In this document: in pieces, positions 1 to 5,462 of the stretch
Position numbering within the stretch: position 1 is the first letter of the stretch
How the letters are laid out: every line of letters starts with the position of its first letter
The notes under the pieces: model-generated
Database searches by the model: none
Seen by the model: the letters and a program-made list of their open reading frames with translations, nothing else
Told to the model about the DNA's origin: nothing
Origin: Gemmiger_A avium
Lineage (GTDB): Bacteria; Bacillota; Clostridia; Oscillospirales; Ruminococcaceae
Assembly (NCBI GenBank): GCA_019114585.1
Contig: DXFE01000126.1
Span: forward strand, 1 to 9,471
Length of the DNA stretch: 9,471 bases
Reading direction: 5' to 3'
Program-made: the position numbers and the translations under genes

Positions 1-1
1 G

Positions 2-733
2 GGTTACGTTCAAGACGGGAAACTGTTACTCATGGCTATGCTGGGCCGCGCCGGCCAGGTCAAGGTGACCAAGGAGTACACCACCATCGTGGGCGGCATG
101 GGCGACAAGAAGGCTATTTCTGACCGTGTGGCTCAGATCCGTGCCCAGATCGAAGTCACCACCAGCGACTTTGACCGTGAGAAGCTGCAGGAGCGTCTGG
201 CCAAGCTGGCCGGCGGTGTGGCTGTCATCAAGGTCGGCGCCGCTACCGAAGTGGAGATGAAGGACAAGAAGCTGCGCATCGAAGACGCCCTCAACGCCAC
301 CAAGGCGGCTGTGGAGGAAGGCATCGTGGCCGGCGGCGGTACCGCCCCCATCAACGCCATCCCCGCTGTGGACGCTGTCTGCGCCCAGCTGGAAGGCGAC
401 GAGCGCACCGGCGCCAAGATCGTCCGCAAGGCTCTGGAAGCTCCCCTGCGTCAGATCGCTGCCAACGCCGGTCTGGAGGGCAGCGTGATCATCGACAAGA
501 TCCTGTCCAGCGGCAAGGTCAACTACGGCTTTGACGCCCAGAACGAAGTCTACGGCGATATGCTGGAAGCCGGCATCGTAGACCCCACCAAGGTGACTCG
601 CAGCGCTCTGGAGAACGCTGCCAGCGTGGCCAGCATGGTTCTGACCACCGAGAGCCTGGTGGCCGACGAGCCCGAACCGCCGGCAGCTCCGGCTGCCCCC
701 GGCGGCATGGACGGCATGGGCGGCATGTACTAA
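2..733 (+). CDS. groEL: Chaperonin GroEL (Hsp60), C-terminal part, 5' end outside window
   Basis: This is the C-terminal ~40% of the 60-kDa chaperonin, which forms the 14-mer ring that folds proteins with GroES and ATP in the cytoplasm. The visible part covers the end of the apical domain, the second intermediate segment and the C-terminal equatorial half. Hallmarks are VGAATEVEMKDKK, the RIEDALNATKAAVEEGIVAGGG block (positions 278-336), RQIAANAGLEGSVI and DPTKVTRSALENAASVA. The Asp of the last block is the conserved ATP-pocket residue. The protein ends in the Gly-Met-rich GGMDGMGGMY tail typical of the family. The reading frame is open from base 2. The first ~30 bases (GYVQDGKLLL before MAMLGRAG) match the family poorly and are about two codons longer than expected. 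Codon use is strongly biased to C/G third positions, as in highly expressed genes. The upstream part, and probably groES, lie outside the window. Confidence 0.96.
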   Translation, partial: GYVQDGKLLLMAMLGRAGQVKVTKEYTTIVGGMGDKKAISDRVAQIRAQIEVTTSDFDREKLQERLAKLAGGVAVIKVGAATEVEMKDKKLRIEDALNATKAAVEEGIVAGGGTAPINAIPAVDAVCAQLEGDERTGAKIVRKALEAPLRQIAANAGLEGSVIIDKILSSGKVNYGFDAQNEVYGDMLEAGIVDPTKVTRSALENAASVASMVLTTESLVADEPEPPAAPAAPGGMDGMGGMY

Positions 734-820
734 AAACAAGCCGCGAAGCGCTGATAGGGGTGGATTTGTCAGAGAACTTACGACGATCGCCCGGAAAAAA
801 GCGGCGTGTATAACATGAAA

Positions 821-860
821 AACCCGGTACTCACTTTATGGTGGGCGCCGGGTTCTTTTT
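821..860 (+). terminator. Rho-independent terminator after groEL (bidirectional)
   Basis: The outer stem AACCCGG (821-827) pairs with CCGGGTT (848-854). An inner stem CTCAC (830-834) pairs with GTGGG (841-845, one G-U) around a six-base loop. A T-rich run follows at 853-860. An A-run at 816-822 makes it usable on the minus strand too. Bases 734-820 before it hold no gene that I can support. Confidence 0.85.
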
Positions 861-908
861 GAAGTTGGAATTCCATAATAAATAAGAACAATCTGATTAA
901 AAAACGGA

Positions 909-943
909 GGGGCTGGTTTCCCATGAGGAAGCCGGCCCCTTTT
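909..943. terminator. Bidirectional hairpin terminator, 3' end of the XRE gene
   Basis: A 13-bp stem (909-921 with 927-939, three G-T wobbles) closes on the loop CATGA. It is flanked by TTTT at 940-943 on the plus strand and by a six-T run (complement of 899-904) on the minus strand. It lies 11 bases past the stop of the minus-strand XRE gene, so its main job is probably to end that transcript. It also backs up the groEL terminator. Confidence 0.8.
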
Positions 944-953
944 CGTTTAAAAT

Positions 954-1277
954 TCATTTGGGACAATCAAGCATCCCTTGCGCGTAAGCAAGCACAAGTT
1001 CAAGCTGCTTTTCATCCATTCTCTGCCCCAGTGCCATCAGCTTTCCCAAATCGCCGCTTGCTGCCGGATTCGTTGGAGTACGGACGTCAGATAACCCCAT
1101 AATATAGTCGATGCTCGCATGAAACAGGGTTGCCAGTCGAAGCAGCTGAGCAAAACTCGGGTAGTGCTTTTGCTTTTCATAGGCGCTGATCGTCTCTTGC
1201 GATACTTCCAGTTCAATTCCTAAGCGAACTTGGGTCATGTGATTTTCCTCTCGCAGCTGCTTGATCCGATTTTGCAT
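954..1277 (-). CDS. XRE-family helix-turn-helix transcriptional regulator
   Basis: A 107-residue cytoplasmic DNA-binding protein of the Cro/CI (HTH_3) type. The HTH domain covers about residues 4-60: IKQLREENHMTQVRLGIELE, then VSQETISAYEKQKHYPS, then LLRLATLFHASIDYIMGL, the usual five-helix order. The last ~45 residues are a short helical tail with no recognised sensor domain. The ATG at 1277 is preceded by GAGGTG at about seven bases, which supports this start. It is divergent from the 85-residue gene starting at 1402. The spacer contains two near-identical inverted repeats, so it is probably an autoregulating repressor that also controls that gene (inference). The base composition is visibly more AT-rich than groEL or the reductase gene, which fits later acquisition. 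The target and the signal are unknown. Confidence 0.88.
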   Translation of the reverse strand: MQNRIKQLREENHMTQVRLGIELEVSQETISAYEKQKHYPSFAQLLRLATLFHASIDYIMGLSDVRTPTNPAASGDLGKLMALGQRMDEKQLELVLAYAQGMLDCPK

Positions 1278-1299
1278 AATAACACCTCGTAAAAATGAT

Positions 1300-1314
1300 A
1301 CAAGTTGTGCTTGT
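1300..1314. promoter_or_regulatory. Operator 1 of the XRE/orphan divergent region
   Basis: Inverted repeat ACAAG-TTGTG-CTTGT. The symmetry extends one base further and then another on each side, giving ATACAAG-N5-CTTGTAT at 1298-1316. It overlaps the predicted -35 of the plus promoter and lies at the predicted start region of the minus-strand XRE transcript. It shares the ACARG-N5-CYTGT pattern with the repeat at 1344-1358. The likely ligand is the adjacent XRE protein (inference). Confidence 0.7.
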
Positions 1315-1339
1315 ATTTTATAGAAGTTAAACCTATAAT
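1311..1339 (+). promoter_or_regulatory. Sigma-A promoter for the 85-residue gene
   Basis: The -35 is TTGTAT (1311-1316), followed by a 17-base spacer and a perfect -10 TATAAT (1334-1339). The predicted start is near 1346, inside operator 2, while operator 1 covers the -35. That is the classic layout for repression. Confidence 0.65.
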
Positions 1340-1343
1340 ATAC

Positions 1344-1358
1344 ACAGGCTCAACCTGT
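1344..1358. promoter_or_regulatory. Operator 2 of the XRE/orphan divergent region
   Basis: Inverted repeat ACAGG-CTCAA-CCTGT, with the same 5-5-5 geometry as operator 1. Its centre is 44 bp from that of operator 1, about four helical turns. It sits over the predicted transcription start of the plus-strand gene. Confidence 0.7.
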
Positions 1359-1401
1359 AATCGGAGTGCAAAAAACTGCATGATAGGGGTGAGAATATAC
1401 T

Positions 1402-1659
1402 ATGATTGCGGAAATTCCGTTGCTTGAAGTCTTGCAGGTGCGAATGGGCGTCTTTTATCTCTCTGACCTGCGGCTACTGTCAAATTATGAGCGGACGCGG
1501 TTAGCCCGTGTATTGGCTGATATTCCGGCAGCCGCGGCATCGCTTCGGGAATGGAACGATGCCTTGCTGTATCTTTCCAACAGACAGCCGGAACAGACGG
1601 CGAAGGCCGCCCGTGAGCGGCTGATCCAATCGCTTTCGCAACTCGGAAGCGAGGCATAG
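1402..1659 (+). CDS. Small conserved-looking protein of unknown function (85 aa)
   Basis: I do not recognise this protein with confidence. It is 85 residues, predicted soluble and mostly helical, with no signal peptide, membrane segment or cysteines. It has a leucine/tyrosine-rich N-terminal half (PLLEVLQVRMGVFYLSDLRLL), an Arg-rich middle, a LREWNDALLYL segment and a charged amphipathic C-terminal helix. The ATG at 1402 follows AGGGGTG (1385-1391) at about ten bases. It has its own sigma-A promoter under two operators and is divergent from the XRE gene, and a strong terminator follows. The arrangement resembles the small regulator-plus-effector pairs of integrative elements and toxin-antitoxin or phage switches, but no family motif confirms either. 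The regulated promoter, ribosome site and terminator argue that it is a real gene. The overlapping minus-strand frames are shadows. Confidence 0.72.
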   Translation: MIAEIPLLEVLQVRMGVFYLSDLRLLSNYERTRLARVLADIPAAAASLREWNDALLYLSNRQPEQTAKAARERLIQSLSQLGSEA

Positions 1660-1691
1660 GGCTTTAGACTAACCAACCGATAAAATCCGCG

Positions 1692-1729
1692 AAAAACCGC
1701 TGCCCGCATATTGCGGGCAGCGGTTTTTT
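1692..1729 (+). terminator. Rho-independent terminator of the 85-residue gene
   Basis: A perfect 16-17 bp stem (AAAAACCGCTGCCCGC with GCGGGCAGCGGTTTTT) has a 3-5 base loop around 1709-1711 and ends in T6 (1724-1729). The A-run on the left arm allows function in both directions. Confidence 0.92.
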
Positions 1730-1771
1730 GCGTACCGGAACAGATATCGTGCCGGCTGATTTTTATTGTTT

Positions 1772-1801
1772 AGTTTTTCTGATGGATGCATCAGTTTTTC
1801 T
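1772..1801. promoter_or_regulatory. Inverted repeat flanked by direct repeats upstream of the reductase promoter
   Basis: CTGATG-GATG-CATCAG (1779-1794) is a perfect 6-4-6 inverted repeat. The nine-mer AGTTTTTCT occurs at 1772-1780 and again at 1793-1801, 21 bp apart (two turns). The centre is about 75 bp upstream of the predicted start, a usual place for an activator. It is only loosely FNR-like (TGAT-N6-ATCA rather than TGAT-N4-ATCA), so the binding protein is unknown. Confidence 0.4.
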
Positions 1802-1825
1802 AACCGGAAGGCAGCGGCACAAATC

Positions 1826-1854
1826 TTGCTTTTCTTTTCACAGGCCGGTATACT
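1826..1854 (+). promoter_or_regulatory. Sigma-A promoter of the reductase gene
   Basis: The -35 is TTGCTT (1826-1831), the spacer is 17 bases, and the -10 is TATACT (1849-1854). The predicted start is near 1861, exactly where a 5' hairpin begins. Confidence 0.72.
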
Positions 1855-1860
1855 GAACTC

Positions 1861-1877
1861 AGCGGGCTTTGTCCGCT
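1861..1877 (+). promoter_or_regulatory. Hairpin at the predicted 5' end of the reductase mRNA
   Basis: AGCGGGC-TTT-GTCCGCT forms a seven-bp stem (one G-U) with a three-base loop, followed by TTTTATTT. It starts at the predicted +1. It ends 11 bases before the strong ribosome site TAAGGAGGA (1889-1897), so it leaves that site free. A 5'-terminal stem of this kind can protect an mRNA from 5'-end-dependent decay. Attenuation is the alternative, as the U-rich tail resembles a weak terminator. Confidence 0.5.
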
Positions 1878-1902
1878 TTTATTTATCTTAAGGAGGACGA
1901 CC

Positions 1903-4062
1903 ATGAAAACGAAACGAATTCTTCCTTTCGTGCTGGCGGCAGCCATGCTGCTTTCCGCCTGCGGAGGCAATTCGGCCGCTCAGTCCGGTGAGGGCGCCTA
2001 CACCGCTGGTACCTATACCGGCGAAGGGCAGGGCTACGGCGGCACCGTTACCGTGACCATCACCACCGACGCAAATTCCATCCTGGAAGTCACCGCCGAG
2101 GGCGCGGATGAGACCCCCACTGTGGGCGGCGCGGCTCTGGAAGAGCTGGCTGCGCAGGTGAAAGAGGCCCAGAGCGCCGAGATCGACGGCGTGGCCGGTG
2201 CTACCCTGACCAGCAACGGCGTGAAGGCGGCTGCGCAGGCTGCCATTGACGCTGCGATGGGCAAAGAGGCCGAGTCTTCGGAGAAGGCAGCGGTGGCCGA
2301 CGGCACCTATACCGCCAAGGCCCCCTCTTACGGCGTCATGGGTGAGATGGAACTGTCCGTAACCTTTGCGGATAACCAGATCACCGACATCACCACCATC
2401 AACGCGGGTTCCGCTACCCAGGCCGACGAGGACGAGTACAGCCCCATCTACGCCACGGTAGAAGAGAACCTCTACCCCCGCATCATCGAGAGCCAGTCTC
2501 TGGCGGTGGACGCCATCTCCGGCGCCACGGTTTCCAGCAACGCGGCCAAGACCATCGTTGCCGAGATCATTGACGCCAACGGCGGCGATTCTTCCCAGTG
2601 GTATACCCCGGTGGAAAAGAGCACCGAGGAAGTGACCCTGGAAGGCTATGACGTGATCGTGGTTGGCCTGGGCTCTTCCGGCATGGCCAGCTATCTGAGC
2701 GCGGCTGAGAACGGCGCTACCGTTTTCGGCATTGAAACCGCTGCCAAGATCGGCGGCAACGGCACCAACACCGCCGGCCCTCTGGGTGTGAACCCGGCCA
2801 AGCAGGTGGCGGCCAACGGCGGCGAGAACTTCGTGGATCCGGACGAGCTGCTGGCTGCCTGGATGGAGTACACCGACGGCGATGCCAAGGAAGAACTGGT
2901 CAAGCTGTTCATCGATGAGTCCGGCGAGACCTTCGGCTGGCTGGAAGACAACTACGACTTCTCCTTCCTGGACAGCATGATGGCGTTCTATGATTCTCAT
3001 GGCTGGAAGCTGTGGACCATGTACTATGACTCCACCATGACCTCCAAGGATCTGGCCTATGTGAACTCCATGGAGAAGGCCAAGGGCTACAACGAGAAGA
3101 ACGACTACATGACCGAACTGACCGCCACCAACCTGCTGCTGGACGACGCGGGCAAGGTGATCGGCGTGCAGGCGGAGTACTACGACGGCACCATCTATAA
3201 GATCTACGGCGATTCCGTGATCCTGGCCACCGGCGGCTACATCGGCAATGCCGAAATGACCACCGAGTATACCGGCTATGTGTGGAAGACCAAGGGCATG
3301 ACCCAGTGCGACGGTTTTGCCATTCAGGAAGGCCTGAAGCTGGGCGGCGCCCTCTACAACGAGGACGTGGCTGTGGAAGACCACATTGCCCAGCTGGATA
3401 CCATCATCCGTTCGGATGACTACAGCAACGACGACAAGAGCATCCTGACCTCTCTGGTGCTGGATTTGAACTACCAGATGATCGACAGCAACGGCGACAG
3501 CTTTGACGGCAACTACAACGGCCTGGGCATCGCGTTCAATGCCTGGGAGGCCGGTTCCAACTACTACGTGCTCATCAACGAGGAGGAGTACAACGCCATC
3601 AAGACCGAGGGCCTGATCTCCTTCAATCAGCCCATGTTCTTCAACCAGGGCGGTACCTACGAAGAGGGCACCCCGGTGGAGAATCTGGACGACATCATCG
3701 CCATGGGCGAGGAATTCAATACCGTAGTGGTGGCCGACTCTCTGGAGGATCTGGAGAGCAAGCTGGGCATGACCATCAACCTGGAAGACGTTCACGGCCA
3801 GACCGAGGGCAAGATCTACTGCATCAAGGGCGCTGCTTACGTGTACTCCACCTGCGGCGGCCTGGATGTGGACACCAACATGAACCTGCTCAAGACCGAC
3901 GGCACCGCCATCGACAATGTGTATGTGGTGGGCAACGACTCTCTGGGCGTGCTCAACGAGTCCAACAAGGCCTACGTCACCTACGGCGGCTGTGCTCAGG
4001 GCTGGGCCCTGACCTCCGGCCGTCTGGCCGGCGCCAACGCGGCAGCCAAGTACGCGGCGTAA
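1903..4062 (+). CDS. Flavinylated extracytoplasmic reductase: lipoprotein, two FMN-binding domains plus fumarate-reductase-type FAD domain
   Basis: A 719-residue secreted lipoprotein: a Lys/Arg-rich start, a hydrophobic stretch and the lipobox LLSAC with Cys20 as the lipid anchor. Two FMN-binding domains (PF04205 type) follow at about 35-117 and 131-222. Each ends in the covalent flavinylation motif Dxx[SA]GATx[ST]: D95-GVAGA-T101 and D203-AISGA-T209, the Thr being the ApbE-modified residue. A linker leads to an FAD_binding_2 (fumarate reductase/urocanate reductase-like) domain at about 248-719, with VGLGSSG (254-260) as dinucleotide fold, LATGGY (441-446) and the C-terminal YGGCAQG...GRLAGANAA. 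Family knowledge: such proteins take electrons through FMN to FAD and reduce an external acceptor in anaerobic respiration. By eye, the substrate His and Args of flavocytochrome-c fumarate reductase are absent (YVYSTCGG and KAYVTYGG replace HHTMGG and NRLGG), so the substrate is probably not fumarate. The strong promoter, perfect ribosome site and groEL-like codon bias suggest high expression. It is transcribed alone, and apbE is not nearby. Confidence 0.93.
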   Translation: MKTKRILPFVLAAAMLLSACGGNSAAQSGEGAYTAGTYTGEGQGYGGTVTVTITTDANSILEVTAEGADETPTVGGAALEELAAQVKEAQSAEIDGVAGATLTSNGVKAAAQAAIDAAMGKEAESSEKAAVADGTYTAKAPSYGVMGEMELSVTFADNQITDITTINAGSATQADEDEYSPIYATVEENLYPRIIESQSLAVDAISGATVSSNAAKTIVAEIIDANGGDSSQWYTPVEKSTEEVTLEGYDVIVVGLGSSGMASYLSAAENGATVFGIETAAKIGGNGTNTAGPLGVNPAKQVAANGGENFVDPDELLAAWMEYTDGDAKEELVKLFIDESGETFGWLEDNYDFSFLDSMMAFYDSHGWKLWTMYYDSTMTSKDLAYVNSMEKAKGYNEKNDYMTELTATNLLLDDAGKVIGVQAEYYDGTIYKIYGDSVILATGGYIGNAEMTTEYTGYVWKTKGMTQCDGFAIQEGLKLGGALYNEDVAVEDHIAQLDTIIRSDDYSNDDKSILTSLVLDLNYQMIDSNGDSFDGNYNGLGIAFNAWEAGSNYYVLINEEEYNAIKTEGLISFNQPMFFNQGGTYEEGTPVENLDDIIAMGEEFNTVVVADSLEDLESKLGMTINLEDVHGQTEGKIYCIKGAAYVYSTCGGLDVDTNMNLLKTDGTAIDNVYVVGNDSLGVLNESNKAYVTYGGCAQGWALTSGRLAGANAAAKYAA

Positions 4063-4080
4063 ACCAGTTTCTGCCAATAG

Positions 4081-4125
4081 AAAAACAGGGCCGCCGCCCG
4101 CATTGCGGGCGGCGGCCCTGTTTTT
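4081..4125. terminator. Bidirectional terminator between the reductase and the sigma operon
   Basis: A perfect 21-bp stem (4081-4101 with 4105-4125) has the three-base loop ATT, with T5 at 4121-4125 on the plus strand and T5 on the minus strand from A5 at 4081-4085. It serves both converging units: the reductase stop is 18 bases before it, and the YfjL-like gene ends at 4128, directly beside it. Confidence 0.95.
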
Positions 4126-4127
4126 GC

Positions 4128-4940
4128 TTATTTTTCCGCATCCCGGGCAGCGTGGTAGGCTTCGGCCTCTTTGGCTGCCTGTTCCACCCGCTCCACCAGT
4201 CCGTCTTCCACAATGTCATCATAGAGGAAATAGCGCGTTTTTACCTGGCGGTCATCACGGGGAATACTTCCGTCCGGATTCCGGGGGCCGTTCAGCACAA
4301 AGTCGATGCAATAAAAGGATACACCCGCCTCGTCAAACCGCCGGCGCACATCCAGCAGGATCTCAGCCGCCGCCTCAGCGGTCACCTCCTCCTGCCGCAC
4401 ATACAAGCAAAGCCGGCCGCACTCGGCCCCCAGCTGCTGCATATCATACTGCTTGTCCAGTTCCAGTTCACTCAGCAGCAAACCTGGCGGGGCCGGCTCG
4501 CCATACTCCTGATCCATCCACAGGCTGCCGTAGGCGATGTTGCTGTCATAGGGAAAGCCCGGGTCCTCGAACACCCGGTCGGCCAGGGCCCGGTATTCCG
4601 TCTCCAGCCGGTCCCAGGTATTCCAGCGGCCGGTCACAGAGGTCTGGTAGCTGTCCCACCAGAGCCGCCCGGTCATGGACAGGCTCAGGGTGAAGCGGGT
4701 GTCCATGCTGGAAGGGGAGACCACCTGCACGTTGTAGTCCCCCGATTTGAAGCTGTACCGCACCGATTCGATCACATAGTCGGTGCCCGGGTACACCTCG
4801 GCCAGATAGGCTTCGGCGCTGTGCCGGGCCAGCCAGCGGGACACCGGATTGCCCAGCAGGCCGTTGGCAAACCAGCCGATCCCGGCCAGCAAACAGAGCG
4901 CCAGCACCAGTGCGCCGATTTTCAGTATCCGTTTCGTCAT
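4128..4940 (-). CDS. YfjL-like membrane-anchored protein in the sigma/anti-sigma operon
   Basis: A 270-residue protein with one N-terminal membrane segment (about residues 8-28, LVLALCLLAGIGWF) after a basic MTKRILK start, so the rest is probably outside the membrane. There is no lipobox cysteine in the right context. The segment NPVSRWLARHSAEAYLAEVYPG, then TDYVIESVRYSFKSGDYNVQVVSPSSMDT, is as I remember the N-terminal domain of the Bacillus YfjL-like family, whose function is unknown. The C-terminal half (about 160-260) has a two-strand/helix pattern ending in a charged helix. The ATG at 4940 lies three bases after the anti-sigma stop, with the ribosome site AAGGAGGG inside the anti-sigma 3' end, so the two are translationally coupled. 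It is last in the operon, next to the terminator. As the extracytoplasmic partner of a sigma system it could be a target or part of signal sensing (inference). Confidence 0.85.
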   Translation of the reverse strand: MTKRILKIGALVLALCLLAGIGWFANGLLGNPVSRWLARHSAEAYLAEVYPGTDYVIESVRYSFKSGDYNVQVVSPSSMDTRFTLSLSMTGRLWWDSYQTSVTGRWNTWDRLETEYRALADRVFEDPGFPYDSNIAYGSLWMDQEYGEPAPPGLLLSELELDKQYDMQQLGAECGRLCLYVRQEEVTAEAAAEILLDVRRRFDEAGVSFYCIDFVLNGPRNPDGSIPRDDRQVKTRYFLYDDIVEDGLVERVEQAAKEAEAYHAARDAEK

Positions 4941-4943
4941 CCG

Positions 4944-5462
4944 TCAGCCCTCCTTTTTCAAGGCAAAATGCAGCAGCCCGGCAATCAATACCCCGACCAG
5001 GGCGAACAGGCAATAGATTCCTGTCCAGATGAGCAGCGAGGCCGCGTCGATTACCGCCAGCCCGCGCAGCAGCTTCAGCAGCGCCACAACGCCGCAGAGC
5101 ACCAGCAGAAGCAGGGGAATCCGCCACAACGCTTTCCAGCGGTACACCAGGTACCCCACCGCCCCCAGCGCGGGCATCAGCAGGCTGTTGTAGAACATGT
5201 CCACTCCCTCGGTCAGCTCCAGACCGAACAGAATCCCGGCCAGCAGCACAATGATCAGCGCCCCGCGCAGTTGGCGCCGTATCCTTCGCAGCAGTTCCTG
5301 GCCGTCCGGCGGCGGGGGCGCGGCATCGCCGGCCAGGGCCCGGCAGGCGGGGCAGCTGCGCAGATGGGCCTCCACCGCTGCCCGGCTGTCCTCACTGGCC
5401 ACCCCGTCCTGCACCAGCGGCAGCAGATCCCGGCAGATATCGCAACTGATTTCACTGGCCAT
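4944..5462 (-). CDS. Anti-sigma factor, zinc-finger (zf-HC2) with multi-pass membrane domain
   Basis: A 172-residue protein if started at the ATG at 5462, which has AAGGAGGG at seven bases. The in-frame ATG at 5486 lies upstream of that ribosome site and is not favoured. The N-terminal domain has C7-x2-C10 and H33-x3-C37-x2-C40, the zf-HC2 anti-sigma signature that in relatives holds the sigma factor inactive. A proline-rich linker (PPPPDG, near 50) follows, then about four hydrophobic segments near residues 65-86, 94-112, 114-132 and 137-166. Most zinc-finger anti-sigma factors have a single membrane span and an external sensor domain. This one is nearly all membrane, so sensing may be within the bilayer or through the YfjL-like partner (inference). 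Its start overlaps the sigma gene by 11 bases, so the two are probably translationally coupled. Confidence 0.9.
   Translation of the reverse strand: MASEISCDICRDLLPLVQDGVASEDSRAAVEAHLRSCPACRALAGDAAPPPPDGQELLRRIRRQLRGALIIVLLAGILFGLELTEGVDMFYNSLLMPALGAVGYLVYRWKALWRIPLLLLVLCGVVALLKLLRGLAVIDAASLLIWTGIYCLFALVGVLIAGLLHFALKKEG

Noticed and set aside
26..739. Minus-strand open frame over groEL
   Set aside because: It is antisense to a clear GroEL, with a His/Gly/Leu-rich composition and no promoter or ribosome site.
1319..1337. TATAG-N9-CTATA dyad between the two XRE operators as a third operator
   Set aside because: It does not share the ACARG/CYTGT half-site and is largely explained by the AT-rich -10 region.
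752..1391. Eleven-base direct repeat TGATAGGGGTG at 752-762 and 1381-1391, flanking the XRE/orphan segment, as possible attachment sites
   Set aside because: An exact 11-mer pair is expected by chance several times in 9.5 kb, the match does not extend beyond 11 bases, the second copy is part of a ribosome site, and there is no integrase.
1888..4077. Long minus-strand open frame (729 codons) opposite the reductase gene
   Set aside because: It mirrors the biased codon use of the plus gene (C/G third positions suppress antisense stops), has a low-complexity Gly/Val/His/Leu composition and no ribosome site, and the plus strand has clear domains.
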